Of a DNA stretch of 64,000 bases, positions 48,301 to 59,482 are shown piece after piece. A program made the position numbers and the translations under genes. Each line of letters starts with the position of its first letter. The stretch's first letter is position 1. Location: contig SIJG01000018.1 of NCBI GenBank assembly GCA_023374025.1, positions 899,947 to 963,946 on the forward strand, given 5' to 3'. The DNA is from Heterodera schachtii (lineage: Eukaryota > Nematoda > Chromadorea > Rhabditida > Heteroderidae). Below the pieces are notes generated by a model, which saw nothing but the letters and a program-made list of their open reading frames with translations, was not told where the DNA came from and made no database searches.

Positions 48301-49980
48301 ACGGCCCTCTAATTGACCCCCCCCCCCCTCCCACTGATTCTCCCACGCGGTCGTGGCATTGTTCTACGGGAAAAGCCTTCTGAACGCTCACGTCGTTATG
48401 GAAATGCCGTAGCCGGACTGACGACGTCGAATTTGGCGGTGTGTGGCCGAAGACGCCACTTGCTGCTGAAGGGCGCAAGTTTTGTTGCGATTGGCAGGCG
48501 CTTCTTCTGCTGCCAAATTCCATTCCAAAGACTTTGCCTTATCAAAAACGACGGAGCGAAGACCGCCGCCCGTCGGTTGGAGTTCGCCGTTGCAGCGTTC
48601 ATCTGTGAAAAGGATGCAAATTTAATAGCCAACAAAAAGAAATGCATTTGAAACGGATAGAGGGGGGAGAGACAGAGAAAAGAGTTGCAATGAAGGGGAG
48701 GGAGGGCGAAGGGAGGGGAAATAGGGAGTGGAAAGAGAGGAGAGGATGGAGGGGGGAGAGGGAAGGGAAAGAGGGGGAGGGGGAAGGTATGGAAGAGAAA
48801 GAGAGAGAGCGGGAAGAGAGGGAGGGATGGAAGAGAAAGAGAGAGAGAGAGGGGGGGAGGGGATGGAGGGGGGAGAGGGAGGGGAAAGAGGGAGAGAGGA
48901 AGAGATGAAGAGAAGAGAGAGAGGGGGCGGGAGGGGATGGGTCGGGGGGAGGAAGGAAAGAGGAGAGAGGGGGGAAGGGATGGAAGAGAAAGAGGAGAGC
49001 GAGGGGGAAGGGGAAGGGAGGGAGGGATGGAAGAGAAGAGAGAGAAGGGAGGGGAATGAGGGAATGAAGGAGATAGAGAGAAAGAAGGAGGGGATGGAGG
49101 GGGAGAGCGATAGGAAGAGTAGAGAGGGGAAGGAAAGAGGGAGAGGGGAAGGGTGGAAGAGAAAGAGAGAGAGGGGGAAGAGAGGGAGGGATGGAAGAGA
49201 AAGAGAGAAAGGGGGAAGGGATGGAGGGAATAGATGGAGATAGAGAGGAAAGAAGGAGCGGATGGGGGTAGATGGAGAGGGGGAAGAGCGACAGGAAGAG
49301 GAGAGGGGATGAAAGGAGGAAGGATGAAGGCGGAATGGATTAACGGCTTCTTTGTGCTTCCATTGGACAAAACCTTTCCTCGTGTTGACCTCCATCCTTT
49401 GCTGCTGGTGATGGCTCAACGTTCTCCGTCTCCGATTGTTGCACTGCTTCCGAAGCTTCAACGAGCTCGTCTCCCTCGACAATGAAAAGCAGCATTCCGC
49501 GTGTCTGTCAAAACTTTGCCAGAATTTTCGGTTGTCTCCGCGTTGGGCTCGTCGTTGTCGCAGCGCCGCCTCAGCCAAATCCGCGACACTGAAGCGACGA
49601 AGTGCGGCAGCAGAAGACGAATCAGTGCCAAATTGGGAGGACATTTGCGGAGAGGACGCGCAGAGCAGCAGCGGATGAGAACGGATGAGCAAAGAGTCGT
49701 AAGGACGGAGAAGCCGAGCGGAGGAGCGGCGAATAGCGGGAGAGAGAGGACGAAGCGGCACGGGTAAAGCAGCGGCCTCAAACGCACCGGGGAACGCATC
49801 GGGGGACAATTTGGCGACTACGGCGGCGGATTGGGAGGATCGGCAGGGATAAGCACTCCGATGGCGGCATGGGTTCGAAGGCTCGGCCAGCATAACCATC
49901 GGCGGAATGGGCCTCTTCTCACTCTCACTGATTACATCGGATATCTCTCCGCTGCTTAATGAGGCTTCTTCCCCTCGGTT
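45316..49980 (-). CDS. SK-type calcium-activated potassium channel
   Basis: Small-conductance K+ channel (KCNN family; kcnl genes in C. elegans), opened by calmodulin-bound calcium. Exons on the minus strand cover, in order: a Ser/Pro-rich cytosolic N-terminus (about 49980-49330); S1 (KNCDFSLALAIVGLAFVVM); S2 (STLMLIVSLINYHRIEV); S3 (IEIAVCAVCPFPG); S4 (LDVLLSVPMFLRAYLLCRFM); S5; and the pore with SIGYGDVVP. The calmodulin-binding region is SKLTNARKNAAASVLQHTW, then RQHQRKFLNAINEFRRIK, followed by a coiled coil and a polar tail to 45316. An intron splits the first Gly codon of the selectivity filter. The intron 46188-46298 needs a GC donor (TTG/GCAAG) to join HT-W-FIHKY in frame. The N-terminal limit is uncertain; more exons probably lie upstream. 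Confidence 0.9.
48655..49330. repeat. Polypurine tract in an SK-channel intron
   Basis: About 680 bases of plus strand are almost pure G and A (GGAAGAGAAAGAGAGAG and GGGAGGGATGGAAGAG words, loosely repeated every 30-60 bases). The transcribed RNA of the channel gene is therefore polypyrimidine here. The long minus-strand Ser/Pro/Leu frame that spans it is a composition artefact. Such mirror-like purine tracts can form triplex DNA; that is a known property of the class, not something shown here. Confidence 0.8.
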
Positions 49981-50048
49981 CGATTTTCTTCGTCTTCGAT
50001 TTTCGTTGGATTAGCTCGTGTCTCTCCCTCCCTTTGCTCAAATAAATA

Positions 50049-50422
50049 ATGCCCCGGCAACGCAAATCCGCGCCATTTATTCCAACGCCTGCCTATTTTC
50101 AGCTGTTCTCCAATTTCACCACAACGGCGCCAAAGGCGGAGAAAGTGCCTTTGAATATTTTGGTGGAAGAAGCCATTGGCACAACTAACAAAGGTAAAGA
50201 AAGGTGCAGAATGAATGCGCCGTGTGTTTGAATTTGGGCGGCAAAAGGACAAAAGAGAAAAAGCAATTAGCGAAATTAATTGAGAGAGAAACGGCGGAGG
50301 CGAGGCTTAACCACACTTACCAAGGCTTTGCTGCTTGCACATCCCTTCACTGCCGATTGGGAGCCGTGCGCAAGTGGACGACTCGCGGCGAATCCGAGCG
50401 CCGGAAGAGAGCAGCTTTTTGA
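50049..50422 (+). CDS. Possible small basic protein, unknown
   Basis: Exon 1 (50049-50192) reads MPRQRKSAPFIPTPAYFQLF and onward to LNILVEEAIGTTNK. A phase-1 donor (G/GTAAAG) can join an exon beginning near 50323 that ends ESERRKRAAF at 50422, giving about 80 residues. It has no domain I recognise. It lies on the strand opposite the SK-channel gene and within that gene's probable 5' region, so it could be spurious. Confidence 0.3.
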
Positions 50423-50689
50423 ACTGGTGAGTGTACCCGCTGGCTTTCAGAATGTCCGAAGAGACCTAAAGAGGTGTGAATCGTCGAAAGGCCAATTCCT
50501 TTTGCTGGCGGTCAATTCCCCCTTAATCCCCCCCCCCTCAATTTCCACCTTAATTCCCTCCCGCCCCTTAATCCCCCCCCTCAATTTCCACCTTAATTCC
50601 CCTCTCCTCACCCCCCCCCCCCACTCAATTCACTCCGTTAACTTTGCCCCCAATTTGCCCCCGCCTCTGATGAGTGTAAATTTTTTCTC

Positions 50690-52964
50690 ACAAGAAAAAC
50701 GGAATTCGCGCGACTTCGTCTTTTTATAAAACTTCCTTCCGGGCTCAAAAGTGCCATTGTCGTCCTTCGGGAAGAAGTGGCACTCTTTGGAACAGTCGGA
50801 TTTAAATCCAACTGTTCGCTTTCGAAGCTGAGCGTTGGACGGAGAGGGAAGTGATAGGAATTTGGGGAGGACGGAGGAGGGAGAAGCATTCTGATTAATT
50901 AATTTGGAGATTGGGGAGGAAGGGGAGTCGGCATTCAATTTGTAGAACTCATTTGCCGTGTTTGTGGGAGGGATATTCGCCAGCGGAAGGGAGGGGGGGG
51001 GGGGAGGGCGGCAGGTGGGGGAGAAGAGGAGGCGGGAGGGGGGCGGGGGAACCATGGGGGACGATGAGAGGGGGGAGGGGGGTCAGTTCCGCCAAAAGGG
51101 TCCCCCCCCCCCCTCCCACCCGTCCAATTGGCATTGTTCCCACGCACCTATGGCAAATAACATTTTCAGTTGTCGGAGAATAATTGTAGATTTGGGAAAG
51201 GGAAATTGAAGAGAAAATAAACGGAGAGATGAAGAAAAAAGTGAACACGAAAATGAAGAGAATGAAGGGCACACTTCACAGCAGACACACAAAAAGGAAG
51301 AAGCATTTGGCCGACTTCACGGGACAATTTGGGCAAATGCAAATGGGTGAAAACGAAAGCGCAGCTATGAAGAAGAGAACGGGAAAAGGAAGGGAGAAGG
51401 GAGGGGAGAAAAGCGGGAGCAGTGGGGGGGGGGGAAAGGGAGAGGAACGAATACGGCACGATGGGGCCAAGAATTTCAATAGTATGAATTTAAAAAATAT
51501 TAATCGGTCTCGAGGTTTAATCTCGCACACCATTAACACTGCTGATTCATTTTTTTGGCTTTGCTTTCAAATTTTTGCTTCCATTTTCTATTTCCTTTCC
51601 AAAGCTTCATCCATCACTGACTGACTTGTGCGATTGGATTATTAGTCAACAGATTGTCGTCGTCATGTTGCAACAGTTGGACAGTGTTCAGTTGGGAGGT
51701 TTTGACGGTGCCAGGGCCAAGCCAATCGCACGATTTGTTGCATCGGTTTGTGAGAGGACGATTTGGACAACTGAACGGTTGGGGGGGGGGAAGGGTGTCA
51801 TCAAGGCAGTACAAAAGCCAATTCGTACAATGAGTGCTTCTTACATAATTCAATTAAAATTTAATTTTTTCTCAATAAAAAAAGAAAAATTTTTTCTCTT
51901 TAAAAAACAAAAAACTAAAAAATGGTTTTCTGCTAATTCTATGTTTTTTTTGTCAATTAAAAAAAAAGTTTTTTGAATGTCTAGAGAAAAAATTTATTCC
52001 TTTTTTTGAGAAAAGTTAAAAAATGAATATGTACGAACTGCCATTGATCCGACCGGGGGGGGGGGAGAAGCACTGATCAGAGGGAGTGGTAGGAAGGAAG
52101 GGCCAGTGATCAGAGGGAAGGGTTGGGGGGGGGGGGGGAGCAACTTAACCTCAGTCTCTTCCTTGGCGAAGATGCTTCTCCCACGGTGTTCCCTTTGCGC
52201 AGTGTCCGTCCGTCCGGTCCCGTCGGTGGTGCCATTTGCCTTTTGGCCATCATTAACAATGGTCGTTGCCCCTCCTCCTCCCCGCCTTTTTTTGCCTTTT
52301 GTTCGTGTCTAATTAATTGCACCTTACGGCACTATCCCTCACATTATTGGCAGTCGCCACGGGAACGGCACAAAATCATTCAAATGAGGGAAAACCGTCG
52401 AACGGATTGACTGACATTGGCGAGAGGGGCGGGGGGGGGGAATGAATGGGTCTGGGGGATGGGTGAAGAATAAAAAAGGAGTAAAAAAAAGGGGGAAAAA
52501 GGTGGAAAAAGGAGGAACGAATGCACTTTCCGAGTCGGTGAGTTGGAATCACAGAACAAGCCAATTGTGGCTTTCTTCTGAGAATATGCCGTCTCACCTT
52601 TGTCCACTTTTTGAGTGTTCCCTTTGCTGCAAAAACATTTGGGGAGAGCAAACGGAGGAAAGGCCGTGGCTTGAGACGGAGACGGCCAAGGCCGGGAGAA
52701 GAGACTCGGACTCTGAACCAAAGCGCCTTCAGACTCTCAGAGACAAATAATACACAATTAATAGACTCTTTGTGCTGACCGACCGCCGCTTCGGCGATGC
52801 CTATGGACGAAGGACGAAATGCCGGACGGAAAAAGACCAAAGTGCCGACCGGCAGGACCACTTCCACGACGGCACTGCGAACAAATGATCGGAGAAGAAC
52901 CGATTGAAGACGAAAGCGAATAGCGGGGATTGACGGTGCCATTCGTTGGGCTTATTTCGTTCAT
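50690..52964 (-). CDS. Candidate upstream exons of the SK channel gene
   Basis: Three minus-strand segments look coding and could extend the channel N-terminus. The first is 52964-52784 (MNEISPTNGTVNPRYSLSSS...), with a donor. The second is about 52742-52598 (Ser/Pro/Arg-rich), with a GTGAGA donor. The third is about 50890-50690 (QLDLNPTVPKSATSSRRTTM... to RRSRANSVFL), with a GTGAGA donor. The downstream exon near 49980 is open upstream of its first ATG with ISDVISESEKRPIPP, which supports an exon before it. Phases of the first two do not join cleanly. A separate gene is possible. Confidence 0.35.
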
Positions 52965-54485
52965 TTTGAATGCTTAATGGCTGTGCTTAGAGAATTGCCA
53001 AAATGAAAATTTTGAGAAAAGGGAGGATGAAATGTGAGCCCTCCCTCACTTCCTTATCGCTTTTCTCAGTTGGGAGAATGGGATTAGGCTGTAATTTCGT
53101 GAATTAAATAATGGGACAATGGCGGGGAGGGGGGCAAATTTAACCAAACAAAGAAAGAGCCACAATTTACTATCAAAAGGCGAATCAGCAAGAAATCGGA
53201 ACAGGGACGCACATCTGCTGGTAATGGAAACAATGGACAGACCAAAACGAACGACGATTAAAACGATGCTTTTCAAATTCACCCCCCCCCCCCCCCCCTA
53301 TATATAAAGGGAATGAATGGAAAAGCCGAAGAATCTCTCACAATCAGAATCAGAGAAGCGGAAAAGCGGTGGACAACGGAAAGGCGGTTGGCACCCTTCT
53401 GCGATGAGGATTGGAAAGGAAAAGTTAATGGAAGGGAATGCTTTTATTTGCCAAGAGAAAGGAGGGGAAAAGCGGGGAGGGGCGACGGGAGGGGGAAAAG
53501 GGAGAAGAGAGATGAAGGAGAGAAGAGTGGAGGGGAGGGGAGGGGAGGGGAGTGAAGGGGAAAGGGGGGGGGGGGGGAAGGGACCCGCTGTTTCATCAAA
53601 GAAGGCTCCTTGGCAATTAAAGTCAACGGAATAAATTTTGTTAACAGCTGAAGGGCACAGCATCCAATTAGGCAGAATTAGAATAAAAACAAGGGAAGAG
53701 GCCATCAGTTAGAAAAAGTCGCCCGATGATCCCTTCTCATTAGCATTAATTAACCCAAAAATACAAAATAAATGCGATACCTAACATTTTCTGTAAAATG
53801 ACCGTACGACGAAACAAAGCACAAAAAGTTGTCATAGAAACTAATAAAGAAAAAACATAAATTTAATTATTTATTATGTTTACAAAAATAATTTAATTTA
53901 TTATTTTTCATATGTCGTTGGTCTTTATTATTCTTATTATTAGGGTATCAATTATTAAGTGTCAAAACCGCCAAAAAATCCTTTTTTCTTCTAATAGTGG
54001 GGATTCTATTTTTCAGACCCATCAAAGGGGAGGGAGCTTAATTGGACGGTAATTAGTGTTTAGGTGGTAAAAATTGTTGTGATTATTTTTGCTTGTTTTA
54101 ATCACTTTTAAAATAAATGTGCGAAATTCGAAAAATGAATTTTTGACTTTTTATTAGAATTCGGTTTCGGTGTGGAACAGGCCATGAATGTCATATTCAT
54201 GGTGAGTGACAGAAAACCCCCGAAAATATGTTAAAAATGAACGGCATACTGTAATTCAAATAAAAAAATATATAAGTAATGGAAACAGAAATTAACACGA
54301 CTCATTGGTCACTTTTGCAGAGATTTCCTCATTCGTCCGTCCCTTCTCACTTCACAGGACTTGGATTGGTTTTTACATTACAGACCATCGATAAGAAATA
54401 CCTAAAATAAATGTTTAATCTACAAAATTGATTACATCATCCTCTTTTACAGAAATTTACTTTTTTTAGTAGAATATTACCACAT
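52965..54485. other. Spacer between the SK-channel and 5-alpha-reductase genes
   Basis: Contains an 18-base C run (53281-53298), a GA-rich stretch (53440-53580) with a G run, and then AT-rich sequence. Short plausible splice donors occur near 54201 (ATTCATG/GTGAGT) and 54380, but no protein family is recognised. 5' non-coding exons of the reductase gene are possible. Confidence 0.4.
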
Positions 54486-55573
54486 ATGTTTTGGTCATTC
54501 TTTTATAACCAATGGCTTCGTTTCTCCCAGCAAAAGTTTCATTTGCTTTTGCACGATGAAAGGCTTTTTCTGTTTTTGGCCGATTTTATGTTGGCCTCTG
54601 CGCTGATTACCTTTGTGACTTTCACATTTTTTGGAATGCGTGCTTCTTACGGAAGATACGCAGCTTTGTCTTTCTTTTCAAAGGTATTATCGCTGTTTTG
54701 TTTTTTCAGCCATAAATTTATTATTTTTTCAATTCTAAACTTTTTTCAATACATTTAATTCAAATTTGTAAGGTCAGATTGCTATTCCGGCACGGATTGG
54801 TTGGTTTCTCCAGGAAATGCCTTCTTTCATTCTCCCGACTTTCGCTGTCTGTTGGCAATTGACAGTTCGCTCTCTTCCTCCTGTAAATGCCATTGTTCTC
54901 CTAATGTTTATTGCACATTATTTTCAGAGGTAGTAATTGGCAAATATTATTTGCCCGGTATCTTCTGTCAACTCCGTTTTAGGTCCTTCGTTTACCCTTT
55001 TCTGATTAAAGGAGGCAAAGCCATTCCTGCCCATCTTTTCTCGCTGGGCTTCATTTTCTGCACTTGGAACGGCTTAATTCAGGGCTTTTATCATGCAAAT
55101 TGTGCTGTTTATTCTTCAGACCATTTTTGGACCTTTGGCGCTTTGATTGGTTTTTTTTCCATTCCAATTTAAAGTCACTCTCCGTTTCTTCGCTTTATTT
55201 GTAGGTTTGCCACTTTTCGTTCTCGGAATGTTCATAAACATTCAATCCGACCAAATCCTTCGAGACCTCAGAAAACCGAATGAAATTGGCTACAAAATTC
55301 CACATGGCGCAATGTTCGAATTTGTTTCGTGTGCAAATTTTTTTGGTGAAATTGTCGAATGGTTTGGCTACGCCCTTTTCGCCCAATCGCGAGTCGCGTG
55401 GGCATTCGCTCTTTTCACCGCTGCGAATACAATGCCACGAGCGAAGGAACACCACAGGTCGGAGAGAACGGACGGAGCTGACATTGTAAATCAATTCTCT
55501 TTTCAGGTGGTATCTCAAGCACTTTTCCGATTACCCGAAGAAAAGAAGCGCAGTCATTCCCTTTTTATATTAA
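54486..55573 (+). CDS. Steroid 5-alpha-reductase (SRD5A1/2 family)
   Basis: Membrane NADPH-dependent enzyme that reduces the 4,5 double bond of 3-oxo-steroids. Exons 54486-54683, 54778-54929, 54983-55149, 55205-55457 and 55507-55573 join in phase to 278 residues (human SRD5A1 259). Family blocks in order: SYGRYA near the N-terminus, RIGWFLQEMPSFILP, RSFVYPFLIKGGKAIP, IFCTWNGLIQGFY, NIQSDQILRDLRKP, GYKIPHGAMFEFVSCANFFG, EIVEWFGYAL, and the C-terminal RAKEHHRWYLKHFSDYPKKR. The NADPH-binding C-terminal signature is complete. Six to seven hydrophobic helices are visible. It is followed 266 bp later by BCAS2 on the same strand, so an operon is possible. Confidence 0.93.
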
Positions 55574-55839
55574 TCATTTCATTTGACAATGCGACAAATT
55601 TTACCAAGGGGGGGGGGAGTAAAACAAATGAATTGTTCGTAATTTCAAAATCAGACTTTAATTGACATAAAACACACACTTACAATTAGTTAAATAAAAT
55701 ATTGCCATCCATAATTGAACTAATTTTTATTTTTATGTAAGTGCTTTTTTAATACTTTGATCCGTTGTTTCACTCAATCGTTTCTTTTTTTTCAATATTA
55801 ATGTCTTAAGGAAAACCGTCCTTCAAACATTGTGTTCCG

Positions 55840-57297
55840 ATGTTACCAGCAATAAAACCTGCAAATTCCGATGGGATTGTTTTAGACGCGCTTCCGTAAG
55901 TAATTCTTGTCCGATAAAGATATTTTAACCTGAATAACTGGTAAGCTTTTGACCCTACATAGCTAACTTTTGGGGTTTTAAGCGTCCCCACCCAATTCAA
56001 AAAACGGTTTCGTGGCAAAATAGCATTATTTGGACCAATTCTAAGCCTTGGATCCGAGTTCGAATATAGTCGAAAATTCTTTTTCACTAATATTCACATT
56101 AATACCCAAAAACCAATTAAACGTACGGAACTTTTAGATATATTGACGATCAGCAATACACCGATGAACATCGTCAATTGGCACTGCAACTGATTCAGGC
56201 CGAATGCAAAAAGTTTCCTATGACGAAGAATTACTTGAGAAATCTGCCTGAACCTGACTATGATAAGTTTACAACTCCGAGAATAATGGAACACCAAGCG
56301 AAGATGGCCAACAAACAAGTCGGTTGAAGTTCTGGCCTATTCATTCTCCTTTTTGAATGTAATTTCCAGGAAATTGAGAAAATCGATTTGTTGCGATACG
56401 AAGTGCCATCCCCAGCAAATACGAGTCGATCGGGCAATAAGAAAGCGTGGCTTGGTGCCATCGATAATTGCAGGGCCCAGCTGTCAAATCAATCGTTACG
56501 CAAAATGAACTTGGAACTTTTGGAAGAATTCGGTCGTATTATGAAAAAATTGTTCCACCTTAACTTTAATTACTTATTAAGGCCCGGAGGCGTTTTTACG
56601 GTCGAATCAGCACCTAAAAAAGCAAGTTGAGAAAGAGGAAGCCGAATTGTTTAAGGTAGGTCTTTTCCATTCTTTCAATCCCGGACCCGAACTCGAGTAA
56701 AAGGTCGGAATCAGAATTTCCAATATTACTCTTATACAGTTTAAAATGCAGAAAAAGTAAACGAAAAAAAGTATTGTTAATAAATAATTTTGCAAAGTTT
56801 AAGATATTACAATGTATTTATGAATACCCTTACTTTGTTTTTTACGCATTTCTCTGACCCTTTGCTCGAAAGTTGTTCCTGAATATACTCGAAAAAAGCT
56901 GAATTTTGTTATCATTATAATTTTCGCGTTTTGTCAATATTTGCTCGTTTGTGTTTATAAATTCCCAAAAGTAAGCTTTCAATTGATACCATAAATGAAG
57001 GCATTGACAAATTAACAAAAAAGTTGATGGTCATTGATTGGACGCGTAAACTGTTGTAAAGCTAAAATGATTAGCTATTCTTTTTTATTATAGCTTCGCT
57101 CCCAACTCTATGAATTGAATGCTCGCCGAAAAAGATCGCAATTAGATGCTGGGGAAAAGCTGGCTGCGTTGGGACAAACATGGGTTGAACTTGTGACGAA
57201 GAATGCCGCGATGGTTGTCGCCAATGACAACCTTGAGACCGAAATTCGAACATTGGCGAAATTATGTAAAATGGACCCTGGCATTTGCAAAAAATAA
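55840..57297 (+). CDS. BCAS2/SPF27, Prp19-complex splicing factor
   Basis: Core subunit of the NineTeen complex that activates the spliceosome. Exons 55840-55895, 56138-56318, 56370-56531, one of about 75 bases ending at 56655, and 57094-57297. Conserved blocks: GIVLDALPYIDDQQY, CKKFPMTKNYLRNLPEPDYD, IEKIDLLRYEVPSP, KKAWLGAIDNCRAQLSNQSL, and the coiled coil KLRSQLYELNARRKRSQLDA with LGQTWVELVTKN. Length (about 225 residues) matches the human protein exactly in scale. The fourth intron (56656-57093) is long because it contains part of a family-B repeat. Confidence 0.92.
56971..57058 (+). repeat. Family-B repeat fragment in a BCAS2 intron
   Basis: AAGCTTTCAATTGATACCAT followed by GTTGATGGTCATTGATTGGA and CGCGTAAACTG matches the right half of the foldback at 24499-24782 in order and spacing. 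A left arm was not found with certainty. Confidence 0.5.
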
Positions 57298-57410
57298 ATT
57301 GAAGAAGAACGTTGTTAAAAACATCATCCTTGTATTTTTTGACAAAATTATTTGATAAATCATTTTTGCTTTGAGTTTTATCGAAATTTTTTGTTATTTG
57401 TTGCTACATA

Positions 57411-58025
57411 TATATATATATACTAGCGGTTGAATGCGCCTTCGGCGCATCGCAACCGCTAGGCTGTACGATTGTGTTGTATTATGAATGATAAAAATGA
57501 CTATTATGGCTCGGCCGCTTCGCGGCCTCGCACCCGTCCCTCGGCAATTTCTTATGGCACAACATTTCTAACATTCTGCTGATCTTTTATTGCTTATCAT
57601 TTCTTAAACACCTCGGCATCATTCCAATCACTGGGACTTAACTCACCAATTCTGCATTTCTATCACTTGGACTCAACCCCCCTCCCCCGGCATCCCAATC
57701 ACTGGGACACTTAATTCATTAGCATTACAATCAATGAGACCCAATTCTCTGGCATACAATCATTGGAATTCTATATCAGCACTTCTGCATCCCAATCGCC
57801 GGGACTCAATTCTCTGGCATTCCAATCCCGGAACTCAATTCTCCGGCATTCCAATTACTTGGACTCAAACTCAGCAATCCTTCGGCATTCCAATCACTGG
57901 GACTTGTCTCACCAATTCTTCTTCCTTTCTATCACCTGGACTCAACCCTCAGGCATCCCAATCACTGGGTTTCAATTATATGACATTCCAATGACCTGGA
58001 CTCAAGACTCAACCTTACGGCATTC
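57411..58025 (+). repeat. Degenerate short tandem repeat (GGCATTCCAATCACTGGGACT)
   Basis: After a short TA microsatellite (57411-57422) and a GATGCGCCTTCGGCGCATC-type hairpin (57436-57453), 57610-58025 holds about a dozen degenerate copies. The consensus is GGCATTCCAATCACTGGGAC followed by TCAA and a variable 5-20 bases. Period varies from about 28 to 45. GGCCGCTTCGCGGCC also occurs at about 57516, ahead of the array. Confidence 0.7.
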
Positions 58026-58030
58026 CAATC

Positions 58031-58310
58031 TACTCACTCGGCCGCTTCGCGGCCTCGTTCGGGGGCCTTCGGCCCCCTCAATAATTTTCTGCGCCATAGG
58101 TACTCACTCGGCCGCTTCGCGGCCTCGTTCGGGGGCCTTCGGCCCCCTCAATAATTTTCTGCGCCAAAGGTACTCACTCGGCCGCTTCGCGGCCTCGTTC
58201 GGGGGCCTTCGGCCCCCTCAGTAATTTTCTGCGCCAAAGGTACTCACTCGGCCGCTTCGCGGCCTCGTTCTGGGGCCTTCGGCCCCTCTCACCAATTTCC
58301 GACTGCGGCT
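58031..58310 (+). repeat. 70-bp tandem repeat, four copies, two hairpins per unit
   Basis: Units start TACTCACTCGG at 58031, 58101, 58171 and 58241, so the period is exactly 70. Each unit has two perfect GC-rich hairpins with a tight CTTCG turn: GGCCGCTTCGCGGCC and GGGGGCCTTCGGCCCCC. The fourth copy is slightly diverged and runs out near 58310. Copies are over 95 per cent identical, suggesting recent amplification. Confidence 0.85.
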
Positions 58311-58337
58311 CGACAGTTTCGCGGCCTCGCACTCTTC

Positions 58338-59482
58338 TTATCTCTAAAGCATTGAGGCACAATAGTGTGCATCGCAAAACAATACATTTTAAAAAACTGA
58401 CAAATTTCACTTCTATGTCTCATGGATGAGAGGCACAATAGTGTCACCTCATAACAATACAATAACAAACAAATCGTTTTGACAAATTCAACACATATGT
58501 TATCTCTAAAGCATGAGAGGCACAATAGTGTGCATCGCAAAACAATACATTTTAAAAAACTGACAAATTTCACTTCTGTGTCACATGGATAAGAGGCACA
58601 ATAGTGTCACCTCATAACAATACAATAACAAACAAATCGTTTTGACAAATTCAACACATATGTTATCTCTAAAGCATGAGAGGCACAATAGTGTGCATCG
58701 CAAAACAATACATTTTAAAAAACTGACAAATTTCACTTCTATGTCTCATGGATGAGAGGCACAATAGTGTCACCCCATAACAATACAATAACAAACAAAT
58801 CGTTTTGACAAATTCAACACATATGTTATCTCTAAAGCATGAGAGGCACAATAGTGTGCATCGCAAAACAATACATTTTAAAAAACTGACAAATTTCACT
58901 TCTGTGTCACATGGATAAGAGGCACAATAGTGTCACCTCATAACAATACAATAACAAACAAATCGTTTTGACAAATTCAACACATATGTTATCTCTAAAG
59001 CATTGAGGCACAATAATGTGCATCGCAAAACAATACATTTTAAAAAACTGACAAATTTCACTTCTGTGTCACATGGATAAGAGGCACAATAGTGTCACCT
59101 CATAACAATACAATAACAAACAAATCGTTTTGACAAATTCAACACATATGTTATCTCTAAAGCATTGAGGCACAATAGTGTGCATCGCAAAACAATACAT
59201 TTTAAAAAACTGACAAATTTCACTTCTGTGTCTCATGGATAAGAGGCACAATAGTGTCACCTCATAACAATACAATAACAAACAAATCGTTTTGACAAAT
59301 TCAACACATGTGTTATCTCTAAAGCATGAGAGGCACAATAATGTGCATCGCAAAACAATACATTTTAAAAAACTGACAAATTTCACTTCTGTGTCTCATG
59401 GATGAGAGGCACAATAGTGTCATCTCATAACAATACAATAACAAACAATTCGTTTTGACAAATTCAACACATGTGTTATCTA
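58338..59482 (+). repeat. 162/163-bp satellite, seven copies, dimeric unit
   Basis: TTATCTCTAAAGCAT-type unit starts lie at 58338, 58500, 58663, 58826, 58989, 59151 and 59313; the array ends near 59482. Periods are 162 or 163. Each unit is a diverged dimer of about 81 bp: both halves hold GAGGCACAATAGTGT, then AACAATACA, then TGACAAATT. Variants with GCATGAGAGGC or GCATTGAGGC, and ATGGATAAG or ATGGATGAG, mix along the array. Minus-strand open frames follow from the unit and shift with the 163-bp copies; they are not genes. Confidence 0.9.

Noticed and set aside
48396..49899. Minus-strand frame of 425 residues read as one protein
   Set aside because: Only the first part (to about 49330) is a channel exon; the rest is the polypurine intron.
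58289..59386. Minus-strand open frames with repeated MKFVSFLKCIVLRC words
   Set aside because: They come from the 162/163-bp satellite; the 163-bp copies shift frame, so no continuous protein exists.
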